Positions 33,391 through 42,413 of a stretch of DNA of 64,000 nt are shown piece after piece. Both the position numbers and the translations under genes were made by a program. Under the pieces are notes generated by a model. It did no database searches. It saw nothing but the letters and a program-made list of their open reading frames with translations, and was not told where the DNA came from. The stretch comes from Floccifex porci (lineage in GTDB: Bacteria; Bacillota_I; Bacilli_A; Erysipelotrichales; Erysipelotrichaceae): positions 41,353 through 105,352 of the forward strand of contig NZ_VUMM01000004.1 in the NCBI RefSeq assembly GCF_009696175.1, in the 5' to 3' direction. Position 1 is the stretch's first letter, and the number at the start of each line of letters is the position of its first letter.

Positions 33391-34257
33391 ATGTTAGTTT
33401 CTGCTACTGAAATGATCAACAAAGCTCATGAAGGTCATTATGCGATTCCACAATACAACATTAATAACATGGAATGGATCATCGCAATCTTAAAAGGATG
33501 CCAGGCAACAAATTCTCCAGTTATCTTAGGTGTTTCTGAAGGTGCTGGAAAATATATGCAAGGGTATAAAAACGTTGTGGGAATGGTTAAAAACATCCAT
33601 GACAAATTAGGGATTACAGTTCCTGTAGCTATTCACTTAGACCATGGTTCATACCAGGGAGCTATCGACTGTATCGAAGCTGGATTCACATCTGTAATGT
33701 TTGATGGATCTCACTTTGATTTTGATGAAAACGTAGCTAAATCAAAAGAAATCATCGCATTAGCTCATTCAAAAGGAATCTCTGTTGAATGTGAAGTTGG
33801 TGGAATCGGTGGTGAAGAAGATGGTGTCGTTTCATCTGGTGAATTAGCCGATCCAGAAGAATGTGGTGCAGTTGCTGGTTTAGGAGTAGACTTCTTAGCT
33901 GCTGGTATTGGAAATATTCATGGTAAATACCCTGCAAACTGGGCTGGATTAAGCTTTGATCAATTAGAAAAAATCCAGGCTAGTACAAATGGTAAACCAT
34001 TAGTATTACATGGTGGATCTGGAATTCCTGTAGAACAAGTTAAAAAAGCAATTTCTTTAGGTGTATCTAAAGTAAATGTTAACACTGAATTACAGTTAGA
34101 ATTTGCTGCTGCAACTCGTAAATACATCGAAGAAGGAAAAGACCAGATTGGTAAAGGATACGATCCTCGTAAATTATTAAAAGCTGGTACAGATGCTATC
34201 CAGGCTAAAGTAGAAGACATGAATAAAAACTACTTTGGATGTGCAGATAAAGCTTAA
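33391..34257 (+). CDS. fba: class II fructose-1,6-bisphosphate aldolase
   Basis: 288 residues. Zinc and catalytic residues are visible: HLDHGS (catalytic Asp and zinc His), ECEVGGIGGEEDG, IGNIHGKYP and VLHGGSGI with a zinc His each, and KVNVNTELQ binding phosphate. It splits fructose-1,6-bisphosphate in glycolysis. Codons are markedly more biased (CGT, GGT, GAA) than in neighbours, fitting high expression. AAAGGAGG precedes the start; the gene stands alone before a terminator. Confidence 0.97.
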   Translation: MLVSATEMINKAHEGHYAIPQYNINNMEWIIAILKGCQATNSPVILGVSEGAGKYMQGYKNVVGMVKNIHDKLGITVPVAIHLDHGSYQGAIDCIEAGFTSVMFDGSHFDFDENVAKSKEIIALAHSKGISVECEVGGIGGEEDGVVSSGELADPEECGAVAGLGVDFLAAGIGNIHGKYPANWAGLSFDQLEKIQASTNGKPLVLHGGSGIPVEQVKKAISLGVSKVNVNTELQLEFAAATRKYIEEGKDQIGKGYDPRKLLKAGTDAIQAKVEDMNKNYFGCADKA

Positions 34258-34265
34258 TAATTCTT

Positions 34266-34292
34266 TTAGGTGACAGAAATGTCACCTTTTTT
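34266..34292 (+). terminator. terminator of fba
   Basis: AGGTGAC (34268-34274), loop AGAAAT, GTCACCT (34281-34287) and a T-run. Confidence 0.9.
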
Positions 34293-34354
34293 ATTTTAAA
34301 GTTGGAAAAATGAAATGAATAGTGTAAAATTGAAATGCCTTAGGGGAGGTTTTT

Positions 34355-35620
34355 ATGGAAAAAGTAATAAAGATCGAAGGAGGACATCGTTTAAATGGAA
34401 CGGTGCGTATCAGTGGATCGAAAAACGCAACGGTTGCATTGATTCCAGCCTGTGTATTAGCCAATAATCCCGTTACTATTTATGGTGTTCCAAATATTTC
34501 GGACGTTCATTCCTTACAGATTTTGCTGGAAGAATTAAATGTGAAAGTAGAGAAAAAAGGGGACGATACTTTATACATTGATCCAACAAATATTCAGAAT
34601 ATTCCAATGGTATCCAATGCCGTTTCAAAATTAAGAGCCAGTTATTATTTTATGGGGGCATTACTTGGTCGCTTTGGACATGCAGAAATTAAAATGCCAG
34701 GTGGCTGTTATCTGGGACCAAGACCTATTGATCTGCATTTAAAAGGATTTGAGTCTTTAGGAGCCACAATCAATTATGAAAATGGATGTTATATATTGGA
34801 TGCCAAAGAATTAACAGGAACCAATATATTTTTAGATATATCCAGTGTAGGAGCAACAATCAATATTATGATGGCTGCGGTTTATGCAAAAGGTCGAACA
34901 ACCATTGAAAATGCGGCTCGTGAACCAGAAATTATTGATATTGCAACCTTATTAAATAAAATGGGAGCTCGTATTCATGGTATGGGAACCAGCACTTTAG
35001 TCATTGATGGTGTAAAAGAATTAGGTGGATGTTTTTATGAAATTATACCAGATCGCATTGAAGCAGCGACTTACATTATTATTGCAGCAGCAATGGCAGA
35101 TGATATGATTATAGAAAATATCATTCCACAACATTTAGAAGCTGTCATTATGAAGTTAAAGCAAGTGGGTATTGATATGAAAGTGGGTACGGATTTTATT
35201 GAAGTTTTTAAAACAGATAAGCCTTTAAAACCAACAGAAATCCTGACCAAACCATATCCAGGATTTGCCACAGACGTTCAGCAGCCTTTTACTGCTTTAC
35301 TGACTCAGGCAGAAGGGAATTCAACTGTTACAGAAACGATTTATAAAGAACGCTTTAAACATTGTAAAGAATTAAATAAAATGGGTGCAGATATTGATGT
35401 GATGACGCCTAGCTGCTTTATCAATGGAAAAACAAAATTACATGGAGCTAAAGTTACATCAACTGATTTAAGATGTGGAGCTGGATTGGTAGTTGCTGCA
35501 TTGATGGCAGAAGGAATAACAGAAATTCATGATGTTTATCATATTGATCGAGGATATGATAATTTAGATGGAAAGCTTGTCAATTTAGGAGCAAAATTAT
35601 GGAGAGAAGAAGTAGAATAA
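34355..35620 (+). CDS. murA: UDP-N-acetylglucosamine 1-carboxyvinyltransferase
   Basis: 421 residues. MurA transfers enolpyruvate to UDP-GlcNAc, the first committed step of peptidoglycan synthesis. KNATVALIP near the start, the active-site loop MPGGCYLGPRPID with Cys118 (so fosfomycin-sensitive in principle), RIEAATYI and the C-terminal RGYDNLDGKL are all present. Bacillota often have two MurA versions; only one is seen here, so it is not decided which one this is. Stand-alone gene with its own terminator. Confidence 0.96.
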   Translation: MEKVIKIEGGHRLNGTVRISGSKNATVALIPACVLANNPVTIYGVPNISDVHSLQILLEELNVKVEKKGDDTLYIDPTNIQNIPMVSNAVSKLRASYYFMGALLGRFGHAEIKMPGGCYLGPRPIDLHLKGFESLGATINYENGCYILDAKELTGTNIFLDISSVGATINIMMAAVYAKGRTTIENAAREPEIIDIATLLNKMGARIHGMGTSTLVIDGVKELGGCFYEIIPDRIEAATYIIIAAAMADDMIIENIIPQHLEAVIMKLKQVGIDMKVGTDFIEVFKTDKPLKPTEILTKPYPGFATDVQQPFTALLTQAEGNSTVTETIYKERFKHCKELNKMGADIDVMTPSCFINGKTKLHGAKVTSTDLRCGAGLVVAALMAEGITEIHDVYHIDRGYDNLDGKLVNLGAKLWREEVE

Positions 35621-35636
35621 ACTGCTTCTTTTTTAT
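35607..35636 (+). terminator. terminator of murA
   Basis: AAGAAGTAG and CTGCTTCTT (one G-U pair) plus six T residues; the stop codon lies in the loop. Confidence 0.75.
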
Positions 35637-35657
35637 TTTGTGTGCTAAAATAGAAAT

Positions 35658-36326
35658 ATGATACGAGTTGCCTTTTTAGAATATGAAAGAGAAGTAAAAG
35701 ATATTGTTTATTTAATGTCTAAAACATTTGTAGAGAATGACTGGACATTTCGAACCTATACAAAAGCTTCTGATTTAATGAAAGGATTAAAAAATGAATC
35801 TTATCAGATTTTTGTCTTTGATGAGATTTTTAAAACACCAAGAATTGAAAGTGTTTTTGTTCATGACAATCCAAATTCTCTATTTATATTTGTGGTTGAA
35901 AATAAATATCGTTATCTTAAAGAAGATCAGAGAGGTCGAGTTTTATACATTGAAAGAGATCGAATTCAGGAACAGTATGAAGAAATACAGGATTCCATTT
36001 TAAAACAAAGTATACAGACCGATCTGTATCGATTAACATACAATGGAGTAGATGTTAATCTTCTATATGAAGAAATCTATTATCTGGAAAAAATAGATAA
36101 AATGGTTTATTTTCATACAAAAAAAGGAGAATTTCATCAAAGAATCAATATGAGCCAGCTGGAAACACTATTTTCTCCTTATGGTTTTTTAAGAGTTCAT
36201 GTATCTTTTTTAGTCAATGAAAAACACATATCTTCCTGGTATAAAGATGAAGTGGAATTGACAACAGGAAAAAGAATTCCTTTATCCAGACAGCAGAAAA
36301 GAAAAATTAGTGCAAATAAAAAATGA
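35658..36326 (+). CDS. LytTR-domain DNA-binding protein with degenerate receiver
   Basis: 222 residues. The C-terminal half (about 120-222) is a LytTR DNA-binding domain: NGVDVNLLYEEIYYLEKIDK and FHQRINMSQLETLF in part, then FLRVHVSFLVNEKHI. The N-terminal half (about 1-115) has a receiver-like alternation of strands and helices, with FVFDEI near residue 53, but lacks the usual acidic pocket DD and the conserved Lys context, so phosphorylation is doubtful. No kinase is adjacent. It may respond to a ligand or partner protein. Targets unknown. Confidence 0.82.
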   Translation: MIRVAFLEYEREVKDIVYLMSKTFVENDWTFRTYTKASDLMKGLKNESYQIFVFDEIFKTPRIESVFVHDNPNSLFIFVVENKYRYLKEDQRGRVLYIERDRIQEQYEEIQDSILKQSIQTDLYRLTYNGVDVNLLYEEIYYLEKIDKMVYFHTKKGEFHQRINMSQLETLFSPYGFLRVHVSFLVNEKHISSWYKDEVELTTGKRIPLSRQQKRKISANKK

Positions 36327-36348
36327 AGAAAACGTCTTCATTTTTTTT
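36321..36348 (+). terminator. terminator after the LytTR gene
   Basis: AAATGAAGA / TCTTCATTT hairpin overlapping the stop codon, then a T-run to 36348. Confidence 0.8.
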
Positions 36349-36403
36349 GTGGTTTTTGTCAGGTGAATTATGTGATACAATAAAAAAAAGTGAGGTTACT
36401 TGT

Positions 36404-37174
36404 ATGACTAGAATTTTAGCTACAGATTATGATGGAACATTAAAATATGCACAGAAAGTAATGCCAGAAGATTTACAGGCTATCCAAAGATGGAAAGAAG
36501 CTGGAAATCTATTTGTGATTGTGACAGGACGATCCATGGAATCCATTAAAAGACAAAGTGATTTATATCAGTTACCAGTTGATTATTTTGTCACAAATAA
36601 TGGGGGTATGGTTTTTGATTCAAAAGGAAAAGAACTGTATGGTTCTCATTTAGATACAGTTACAAGTCTGGATTTAATGTATATTGCCAAAGAAATAGAA
36701 GGAGTCTGTTCTTATGTTGTCAATGATGGATATTATCGCCATCGAATTATTGTAAATCCAGAATTAGAAGAAAAGCGTTATCTGGATCTGGATCCAGATA
36801 TTTCGGAAGAAGAAATTATGGATTCTGGTAAATATGCACAGATCGTCATTTCTATGGTTGAGACAAGCCTGGCTGTTTCTTTAGCGGAACAGATCAATTC
36901 AAATTTTGGTGATATTGTCGTTGCGTATGCGAATAATTTTGTGGTTGATATCGTACCAAAAGGAACGTCAAAAGCGTTAGGTTTAGATTTTGTATGTGAA
37001 TTTGAAGACATCAATGAAAAAGATGTATATACAATAGGAGATTCTTATAATGATATTCCTTTAATGGAATATGGATTGAATGGAGCCTGTATGTCTACGG
37101 CTTTAGAAGATGTAAAAGAACATGCATTAAAAGAATACGATTCCATTCATGATATGATTATGGATATATTATAG
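36404..37174 (+). CDS. HAD-superfamily (Cof-type) phosphatase
   Basis: 256 residues from ATG 36404 (GTGAGG upstream); the open frame to 36323 crosses the previous terminator. HAD motifs: DYDGTL (motif I, about 7-12), VTGRS (motif II), a late Lys in PKGTSKALGLDF (motif III) and GDSYNDIPLME (motif IV), with a C2-type cap (about 80-180). Cof-type proteins dephosphorylate sugar phosphates or vitamins. The first motif is DYDGT where many paralogues have DLDGT. Substrate unknown. Confidence 0.88.
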   Translation: MTRILATDYDGTLKYAQKVMPEDLQAIQRWKEAGNLFVIVTGRSMESIKRQSDLYQLPVDYFVTNNGGMVFDSKGKELYGSHLDTVTSLDLMYIAKEIEGVCSYVVNDGYYRHRIIVNPELEEKRYLDLDPDISEEEIMDSGKYAQIVISMVETSLAVSLAEQINSNFGDIVVAYANNFVVDIVPKGTSKALGLDFVCEFEDINEKDVYTIGDSYNDIPLMEYGLNGACMSTALEDVKEHALKEYDSIHDMIMDIL

Positions 37175-37188
37175 AAAGGAATGAGTCT

Positions 37189-38106
37189 ATGAGCTTTACA
37201 ATTACAGAATTAAAATTTGTTTTACAGCTCATCATAGACATTCTGTTTGTATGGTTTTTAATTTATTCTCTACTTCGTATTTTAAGTAATAACAATCGTA
37301 CAATACAAATTGTTAAAGGGGCTTTGATTGTATTATTAATAAAGGGGATTTCTGCTTTCTTTAATCTGAGTGCTGTTGGATATATTATTGATATCTTTCT
37401 GAATTGGGGAGTTGTTCTTGTGATTGTGATTTTCCACCCGGAAATTCGTGAAATACTTGAAAAAGTTGGGAAAACTGGAACAAGAAGTGTTCATTTGTCT
37501 TCTCTTCAATATGAAGAAATGATTGATAATATTGTCGATGCCTGTGATATCATGTCCAGAAAGAAAACAGGAGCGCTGATCACAATACAACAGAATCAGG
37601 ATTTACAGGAATATGTACAATCTGGAATTATGATGGGTTCAGAAGTATCCAGTGAATTGTTGTGTACAATCTTTCAGTATGGTACACCCATGCATGATGG
37701 AGCGGTAATCATTCAGGGAAATAAAATTGCCTGTGCAGCGGCTTATTTTCCTCCAACCACACGGGACCTGCCAAGCAAATATGGGGCCAGACATAGAGCG
37801 GCTGTGGGAATCAGTGAAATATCAGATTCCATTACCATTATTGTCAGTGAGGAAACAGGAAATATATCTGTGGCAATGAATGGATATTTAACACTTTATT
37901 CATCCAGTGCATTAAAAAATTTTCTGATGAGTACTTTAGTTTTAGAAGATTCTAAGAGTACACCGAATTTTATAAATTCGATGATTCAGACCGCAAATAA
38001 TTTAACTTCTCGATCAAAGAAAAAAGAAAAAATTACGGATGAAAGAATAAAACCAATAAAAATCATTGATAATTATTCAAAGGGGGCCGATGATAATGGA
38101 AAATAA
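37189..38106 (+). CDS. cdaA: diadenylate cyclase CdaA
   Basis: 305 residues. Three N-terminal membrane helices (about 10-28, 40-58, 62-82) precede the DAC domain (about 100-260) with GTPMHDGAVII (DGA 170-172) and KYGARHRAAVG (RHR 201-203), the catalytic motifs that condense two ATP to c-di-AMP. A basic tail follows. It overlaps cdaR by 11 bp and precedes glmM, the conserved cdaA-cdaR-glmM cluster where CdaR and GlmM control the cyclase. c-di-AMP adjusts potassium and osmotic balance and wall synthesis. Confidence 0.96.
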   Translation: MSFTITELKFVLQLIIDILFVWFLIYSLLRILSNNNRTIQIVKGALIVLLIKGISAFFNLSAVGYIIDIFLNWGVVLVIVIFHPEIREILEKVGKTGTRSVHLSSLQYEEMIDNIVDACDIMSRKKTGALITIQQNQDLQEYVQSGIMMGSEVSSELLCTIFQYGTPMHDGAVIIQGNKIACAAAYFPPTTRDLPSKYGARHRAAVGISEISDSITIIVSEETGNISVAMNGYLTLYSSSALKNFLMSTLVLEDSKSTPNFINSMIQTANNLTSRSKKKEKITDERIKPIKIIDNYSKGADDNGK

Positions 38107-38854
38107 GCCCAACCATTTTTATGAAGTCATTCGATCTATCTTTTCTCCTGTATTTCGAAAATTTTCGAAACTGATCGATCGAATTTTATTTAATAATAAA
38201 GGGATGATTATTGTATCTTTATTGTTGTCGATAATGATTTGTATAACAATCGATTATGATTCGATTCGAGTAAAGCTGTTTAATGATTTAACGACATCGG
38301 TAACGATATCGGATGTACAGGTAAATGTAAAAGCCGATGAAGATAACTATGAAATTAGTGGAGTACCAGGAACAGTCAGTGTATCCTTAACAGGAAATTC
38401 GACAGACATTCAGGTGTTTCGACAACAGAAAGGGGTTATCGTAACCTGTGATTTAAGTAAATGTAAACAGGGGAAGAATCTTGTGAATTTAACGGTGGAT
38501 TCATTACCATCAAACATTAGTGCAAAAGTTTCTCCTGAAACAATTGAAGTAAATCTAAATCCAAAAGTAACGGCTACATTCAGTTTGTCTTGTGAATTAC
38601 TGGTTGGAACCGGACAAAAAGTAACGGATTTTGAAACACCAGTTTTAAGTAAAAAACAGGTGACAATCAAAGCCAGTCAGGAAACATTAGAGTCTATTCG
38701 TGTTGTTAAGGCACTAGTGGATGCCACGGGACAATATGATGACTTTGTCACAAAAGCTAAGCTGGTGGCATATGATATAAATGGAAATGTAATCAATGTG
38801 GATTTTGGGGATGAAGAAATTGAAGCCAGTGTTACATTGGCTAAGGAGGAATAA
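38096..38854 (+). CDS. cdaR: YbbR-domain regulator CdaR
   Basis: 252 residues from ATG 38096; AAGGGGG is 9 bp away, while the ATG at 38090 is too close. One membrane helix (about 35-55) is followed by two YbbR-like repeats outside the cell, e.g. VSVSLTGNSTDIQVFRQQKGVIV (given in part) and VTIKASQETLESIRVVKALVDATG. Bacillus CdaR has four such repeats, so this one is shorter. It modulates CdaA. The gap to glmM is 3 bp. Confidence 0.9.
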   Translation: MENKPNHFYEVIRSIFSPVFRKFSKLIDRILFNNKGMIIVSLLLSIMICITIDYDSIRVKLFNDLTTSVTISDVQVNVKADEDNYEISGVPGTVSVSLTGNSTDIQVFRQQKGVIVTCDLSKCKQGKNLVNLTVDSLPSNISAKVSPETIEVNLNPKVTATFSLSCELLVGTGQKVTDFETPVLSKKQVTIKASQETLESIRVVKALVDATGQYDDFVTKAKLVAYDINGNVINVDFGDEEIEASVTLAKEE

Positions 38855-38857
38855 AGA

Positions 38858-40234
38858 ATGGGAAAATATTTTGGAACAGATGGATTTCGTGGAGAAGCTA
38901 ATGTCACATTAACTGCCGATCATGCTTATAAAATTGGACGTTTTTTAGGATGGTATTATTCAAAAAAGAAAAATGGAGAAGCAAAAGTTGTCATTGGAAA
39001 AGACACCAGACGTTCTTCTTATATGTTTGAATACAGTCTGATTGCTGGATTAACAGCTTCAGGAGCGGATGCATATATGCTTCATGTTACGACAACTCCA
39101 AGTGTGGCTTATATTGCCCGTGTAGATGATTTTGATTGTGGTATTATGATTTCTGCTTCTCATAATCCATATTATGACAATGGGATCAAACTGATTAATT
39201 CCGATGGAGAAAAAATGGATGAAACGACGATTTCCTATATAGAAGATTATCTGGATGGAAAAGTTGAATTATTTGGTGAAACATGGACAGAAATACCTTT
39301 CGCAACAAAAGAAAAGATTGGTCGTACAGTGGATTATGTTTCAGGAAGAAATCGTTATATTGGGTATTTAATTTCATTGGGTTTATATTCATTTAAAGGA
39401 GTAAAAGTTGGTTTGGATTGTGCCAATGGAAGCAGCTGGCAAATCGCAAAATCGGTTTTTGATGCATTGGGTGCAAAAACGTATGTCATTAATGCACAGC
39501 CAAATGGATGCAATATCAATGAAAATGCAGGTTCAACACATATAGAAAATCTGCAGAAATTTGTTGTTGAAAATGGATTGGATGTAGGTTTTGCCTATGA
39601 TGGGGATGCCGATCGCTGTTTATGTGTGGATGAAAAAGGAAATGTTGTGACTGGAGATCATATTTTATATATTTATGGCAAATATATGCATGAAAGAGGA
39701 AAACTGGTTACCAATACAGTGGTCACAACGGTTATGTCAAACTTTGGTTTATATAAAGCATTTGATAAAGCTGGAATTGATTATGCGAAAACCGCTGTTG
39801 GTGATAAATATGTTTATGAATATATGAAAGAAAATGGATGCCGAATTGGTGGAGAACAGTCTGGGCATATTATCTTTATTAAATATGCTTCTACAGGGGA
39901 TGGTATACTAACTTCCTTAAAATTGATGGAAGTTATGATGGCTAAAAAGATGCCAATGAGCAAATTATATGAAGGTTTAAAAATCTATCCACAATTACTG
40001 GTAAATATTCGTGTAAAAGATAAAACCAAAGCACAGAATGATATAGATGTACAGAATGCAGTAAAAGAAGTGGAACAGGCTTTAGGAGATTCAGGACGAA
40101 TTCTTGTACGTGAATCCGGAACAGAACCACTGGTTCGTGTCATGGTAGAAGCAGAAACTCATGAAGAATGTGAAAAATATGTATATAAGGTTATTGATGT
40201 TATTAAGGAAAAAGGGCATGAAGTCACTCTTTAA
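38858..40234 (+). CDS. glmM: phosphoglucosamine mutase
   Basis: 458 residues. It turns glucosamine-6-phosphate into glucosamine-1-phosphate for UDP-GlcNAc. YFGTDGFRGEAN opens the protein; the phosphoserine loop is ISASHNPYYDNGIK, the metal loop AYDGDADRCL, the sugar loop GGEQSGHII and the phosphate loop RESGTEPLVRVM. It also inhibits CdaA in other Bacillota by direct contact. Third gene of the c-di-AMP cluster. Confidence 0.96.
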   Translation: MGKYFGTDGFRGEANVTLTADHAYKIGRFLGWYYSKKKNGEAKVVIGKDTRRSSYMFEYSLIAGLTASGADAYMLHVTTTPSVAYIARVDDFDCGIMISASHNPYYDNGIKLINSDGEKMDETTISYIEDYLDGKVELFGETWTEIPFATKEKIGRTVDYVSGRNRYIGYLISLGLYSFKGVKVGLDCANGSSWQIAKSVFDALGAKTYVINAQPNGCNINENAGSTHIENLQKFVVENGLDVGFAYDGDADRCLCVDEKGNVVTGDHILYIYGKYMHERGKLVTNTVVTTVMSNFGLYKAFDKAGIDYAKTAVGDKYVYEYMKENGCRIGGEQSGHIIFIKYASTGDGILTSLKLMEVMMAKKMPMSKLYEGLKIYPQLLVNIRVKDKTKAQNDIDVQNAVKEVEQALGDSGRILVRESGTEPLVRVMVEAETHEECEKYVYKVIDVIKEKGHEVTL

Positions 40235-40249
40235 AAAGAGGAGGATGTT

Positions 40250-40909
40250 ATGAAACGTGTTATATGTGTTGTAGAAGATGAAAAAGATATAAACAACCTG
40301 GTTGCTCAATATTTAAGAAAAGAAGGATATGAAGTTCGTTCCTATTATACTTATGAACAAGCTAGTATTCATGTACAGGATGATGATGTTCATTTATGGA
40401 TACTGGATATTATGTTAGATGACAAGTCAGGTTTTGACCTTCTGGAAGAAATTCGTTTACAGGGACCTAACATTCCGATTATTTTCATGTCTGCTCGTGA
40501 TAAAGAATTTGATCGAATCATTGGGTTGGAAAAAGGTTGTGATGATTATATCACAAAGCCATTTTCTCCAAAAGAAATGGTGTTGCGTGTGAATAATATT
40601 ATTCGACGTGCGTATAAAGATGAAAACAATCGAATCAGTATAGATGGATATGAATTGGATGAGGAACAAAGAAAGATTTATTCAGACAATGTTGAAATTG
40701 AGTTGACCACAAAGGAATTTGATCTATTAATGATGTTTATAAAAAACAAAGGAATTGCTTTCTCAAGAGATAAGATTTTAGAAAATGTATGGGATGAGAA
40801 TTATTTTGGATCCGATCGTGTAGTGGATGATACATTGCGTCGATTAAGAAAAAAATTGCCTAAACTGAACATTCATACAATTTATGGATATGGATACCGA
40901 TTAGGATAA
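40250..40909 (+). CDS. OmpR/PhoB-family response regulator
   Basis: 219 residues. Receiver domain with VEDEKDI (acidic pocket), Asp53 in LDIML as phosphorylation site, SAR near 82 and KPF near 103; then a winged-helix effector (about 125-219) with TTKEFDLLMMF and TLRRLRKKLP and a GYGYRLG ending. It follows glmM by 15 bp with GAGGAGG and precedes its kinase by 3 bp. The DNA-binding domain is VanR-like in general form, but no van or known target genes are next to it. Confidence 0.92.
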   Translation: MKRVICVVEDEKDINNLVAQYLRKEGYEVRSYYTYEQASIHVQDDDVHLWILDIMLDDKSGFDLLEEIRLQGPNIPIIFMSARDKEFDRIIGLEKGCDDYITKPFSPKEMVLRVNNIIRRAYKDENNRISIDGYELDEEQRKIYSDNVEIELTTKEFDLLMMFIKNKGIAFSRDKILENVWDENYFGSDRVVDDTLRRLRKKLPKLNIHTIYGYGYRLG

Positions 40910-40912
40910 AAT

Positions 40913-42346
40913 ATGAAAAAAATAAAAGATACATTTCATAAATTATCGCTGACAAAGCAGTTTGTATCCATTATATTTCTTTGTTTAATAGCTTTCCTGA
41001 TATTCTTTTTCGCCATACTGAGAACAGGAATCAACAATACCATTGAAACCCAGATGTTTTCTATGTTACAGAACAATCAAAGACCTATTGTGAATTTATT
41101 AGAAAACGAAGGAAATGTAAATGAAGAATTGTATGCATATCTTTCTAAAAATTCTACACAGGTGGACTGTCTGATTTCAGATGGAGTTCTTCATATTTTT
41201 GGAGGAAGAGAAGATAAAATTGGCAATAATGAATTGTATAAATATCTGATTGTTGAATCCGGTCAATTGTCAAGAAGTAATAATGTAAAACATGGTATTG
41301 TTCGTATCAATGATATGGAATATTACTACAGTCTTGTATATTGTAAAAACAGTGATTATGTAGTCGCAAGTTATATGGATAATACATATCCATCTTCTTT
41401 TCGATCTATATTAGTCGATTCAACTGTATATCTGATTATTTTAGCTTTTATTTTAGTTTTTATGGTTATTTTAATCTGGGTATTTTCTATTATTCAGCCA
41501 TTGGGACAAATTAAGGAATATATCAAGCAGATCAATATGGGAAAAGAAGTGGATCTGAATATCAATCGTGGAGATGAAATTGGTCAGGTGGCCAATGCGA
41601 TTACACTTATGAAAGATGAATTGACAAAGCAGGAAAAAGCGAAAGAAGAAATGATTCATAATATATCTCATGATCTGAAAACACCAATCGCAACAATAAA
41701 ATCTTATGGAGAATCCATTAAAGATGGTATCTATCCATATGGAGATCTGGAATCCAGTGTAGATGTAATCATTGATAATGCCAATCGTCTGGAAAAGAAA
41801 GTCTATAATTTATTATATTTAAATCGAATTGAATATTTATTGACATCGGATTCTGAAGGTGTTGTCACAAATATGAAGGAAGTTGTGGAAGAAGTGGTAT
41901 TAAATTCTGCTGTTATTCGTCCGGAAATTGAAGTGATTACCGATATTGAAGAAGTATTTTTTGATGGTCTACTGGAAGCATGGAGAGTATGTATCGAAAA
42001 TATTATGGATAATGCGTTCCGCTATGCGAAGTCTTATATAAAAATTGAAGTAAGAGAAGATGATTTAAAAATATTAAATGATGGACCAAAAATGAGTGAG
42101 GAGCGTATTCAGACTTTATTTCATCCATTTGAAAAAGGTGAAAAGGGAAAGTTTGGCTTAGGTTTATCCATTGTTTCAAAAGTTACGAAGACAAACAACT
42201 ACAATGTAGAAGGATACAATACAGAGGATGGAGTTTGTTTTAGAATTTATCGAAAACCGGTCGAAGAAAAGAAAAAAACAAATTCATCATGGAAAAAAAT
42301 AGAAAGAATAAAGGAGACAAACTATGAAGATGTCAAGAAAAAATGA
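40913..42346 (+). CDS. sensor histidine kinase
   Basis: 477 residues. Two membrane segments (about 17-37 and 168-191) enclose an extracellular sensor of about 130 residues. HAMP (about 192-245), HisKA with His253 in HNISHDLKTPIATIKS, and HATPase_c with NIMDNAFRYA, a short DGP motif and GLGLSIV complete it. It pairs with the regulator just upstream. The C-terminus is rich in lysine. A new start (42324) with AAAGGAG overlaps its end, but that downstream gene is cut off by an IS110 element. Confidence 0.93.
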   Translation: MKKIKDTFHKLSLTKQFVSIIFLCLIAFLIFFFAILRTGINNTIETQMFSMLQNNQRPIVNLLENEGNVNEELYAYLSKNSTQVDCLISDGVLHIFGGREDKIGNNELYKYLIVESGQLSRSNNVKHGIVRINDMEYYYSLVYCKNSDYVVASYMDNTYPSSFRSILVDSTVYLIILAFILVFMVILIWVFSIIQPLGQIKEYIKQINMGKEVDLNINRGDEIGQVANAITLMKDELTKQEKAKEEMIHNISHDLKTPIATIKSYGESIKDGIYPYGDLESSVDVIIDNANRLEKKVYNLLYLNRIEYLLTSDSEGVVTNMKEVVEEVVLNSAVIRPEIEVITDIEEVFFDGLLEAWRVCIENIMDNAFRYAKSYIKIEVREDDLKILNDGPKMSEERIQTLFHPFEKGEKGKFGLGLSIVSKVTKTNNYNVEGYNTEDGVCFRIYRKPVEEKKKTNSSWKKIERIKETNYEDVKKK

Positions 42347-42368
42347 AGAATTTAGAATTGACATTTAA
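42324..42368 (+). pseudogene. 5' stub of a gene interrupted by IS110
   Basis: ATG 42324 has an excellent AAAGGAG site 7 bp upstream and reads MKMSRKNEEFRIDI before a stop. The stop is at or near the IS110 junction, so this is likely the start of a third gene of the two-component operon, lost when the element inserted. No matching 3' part is seen beyond 43815. Confidence 0.4.
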
Positions 42369-42413
42369 GCATGACAAAAAACTAGTTGGCTAGCCTTTTA
42401 AAAAAAATATGAA

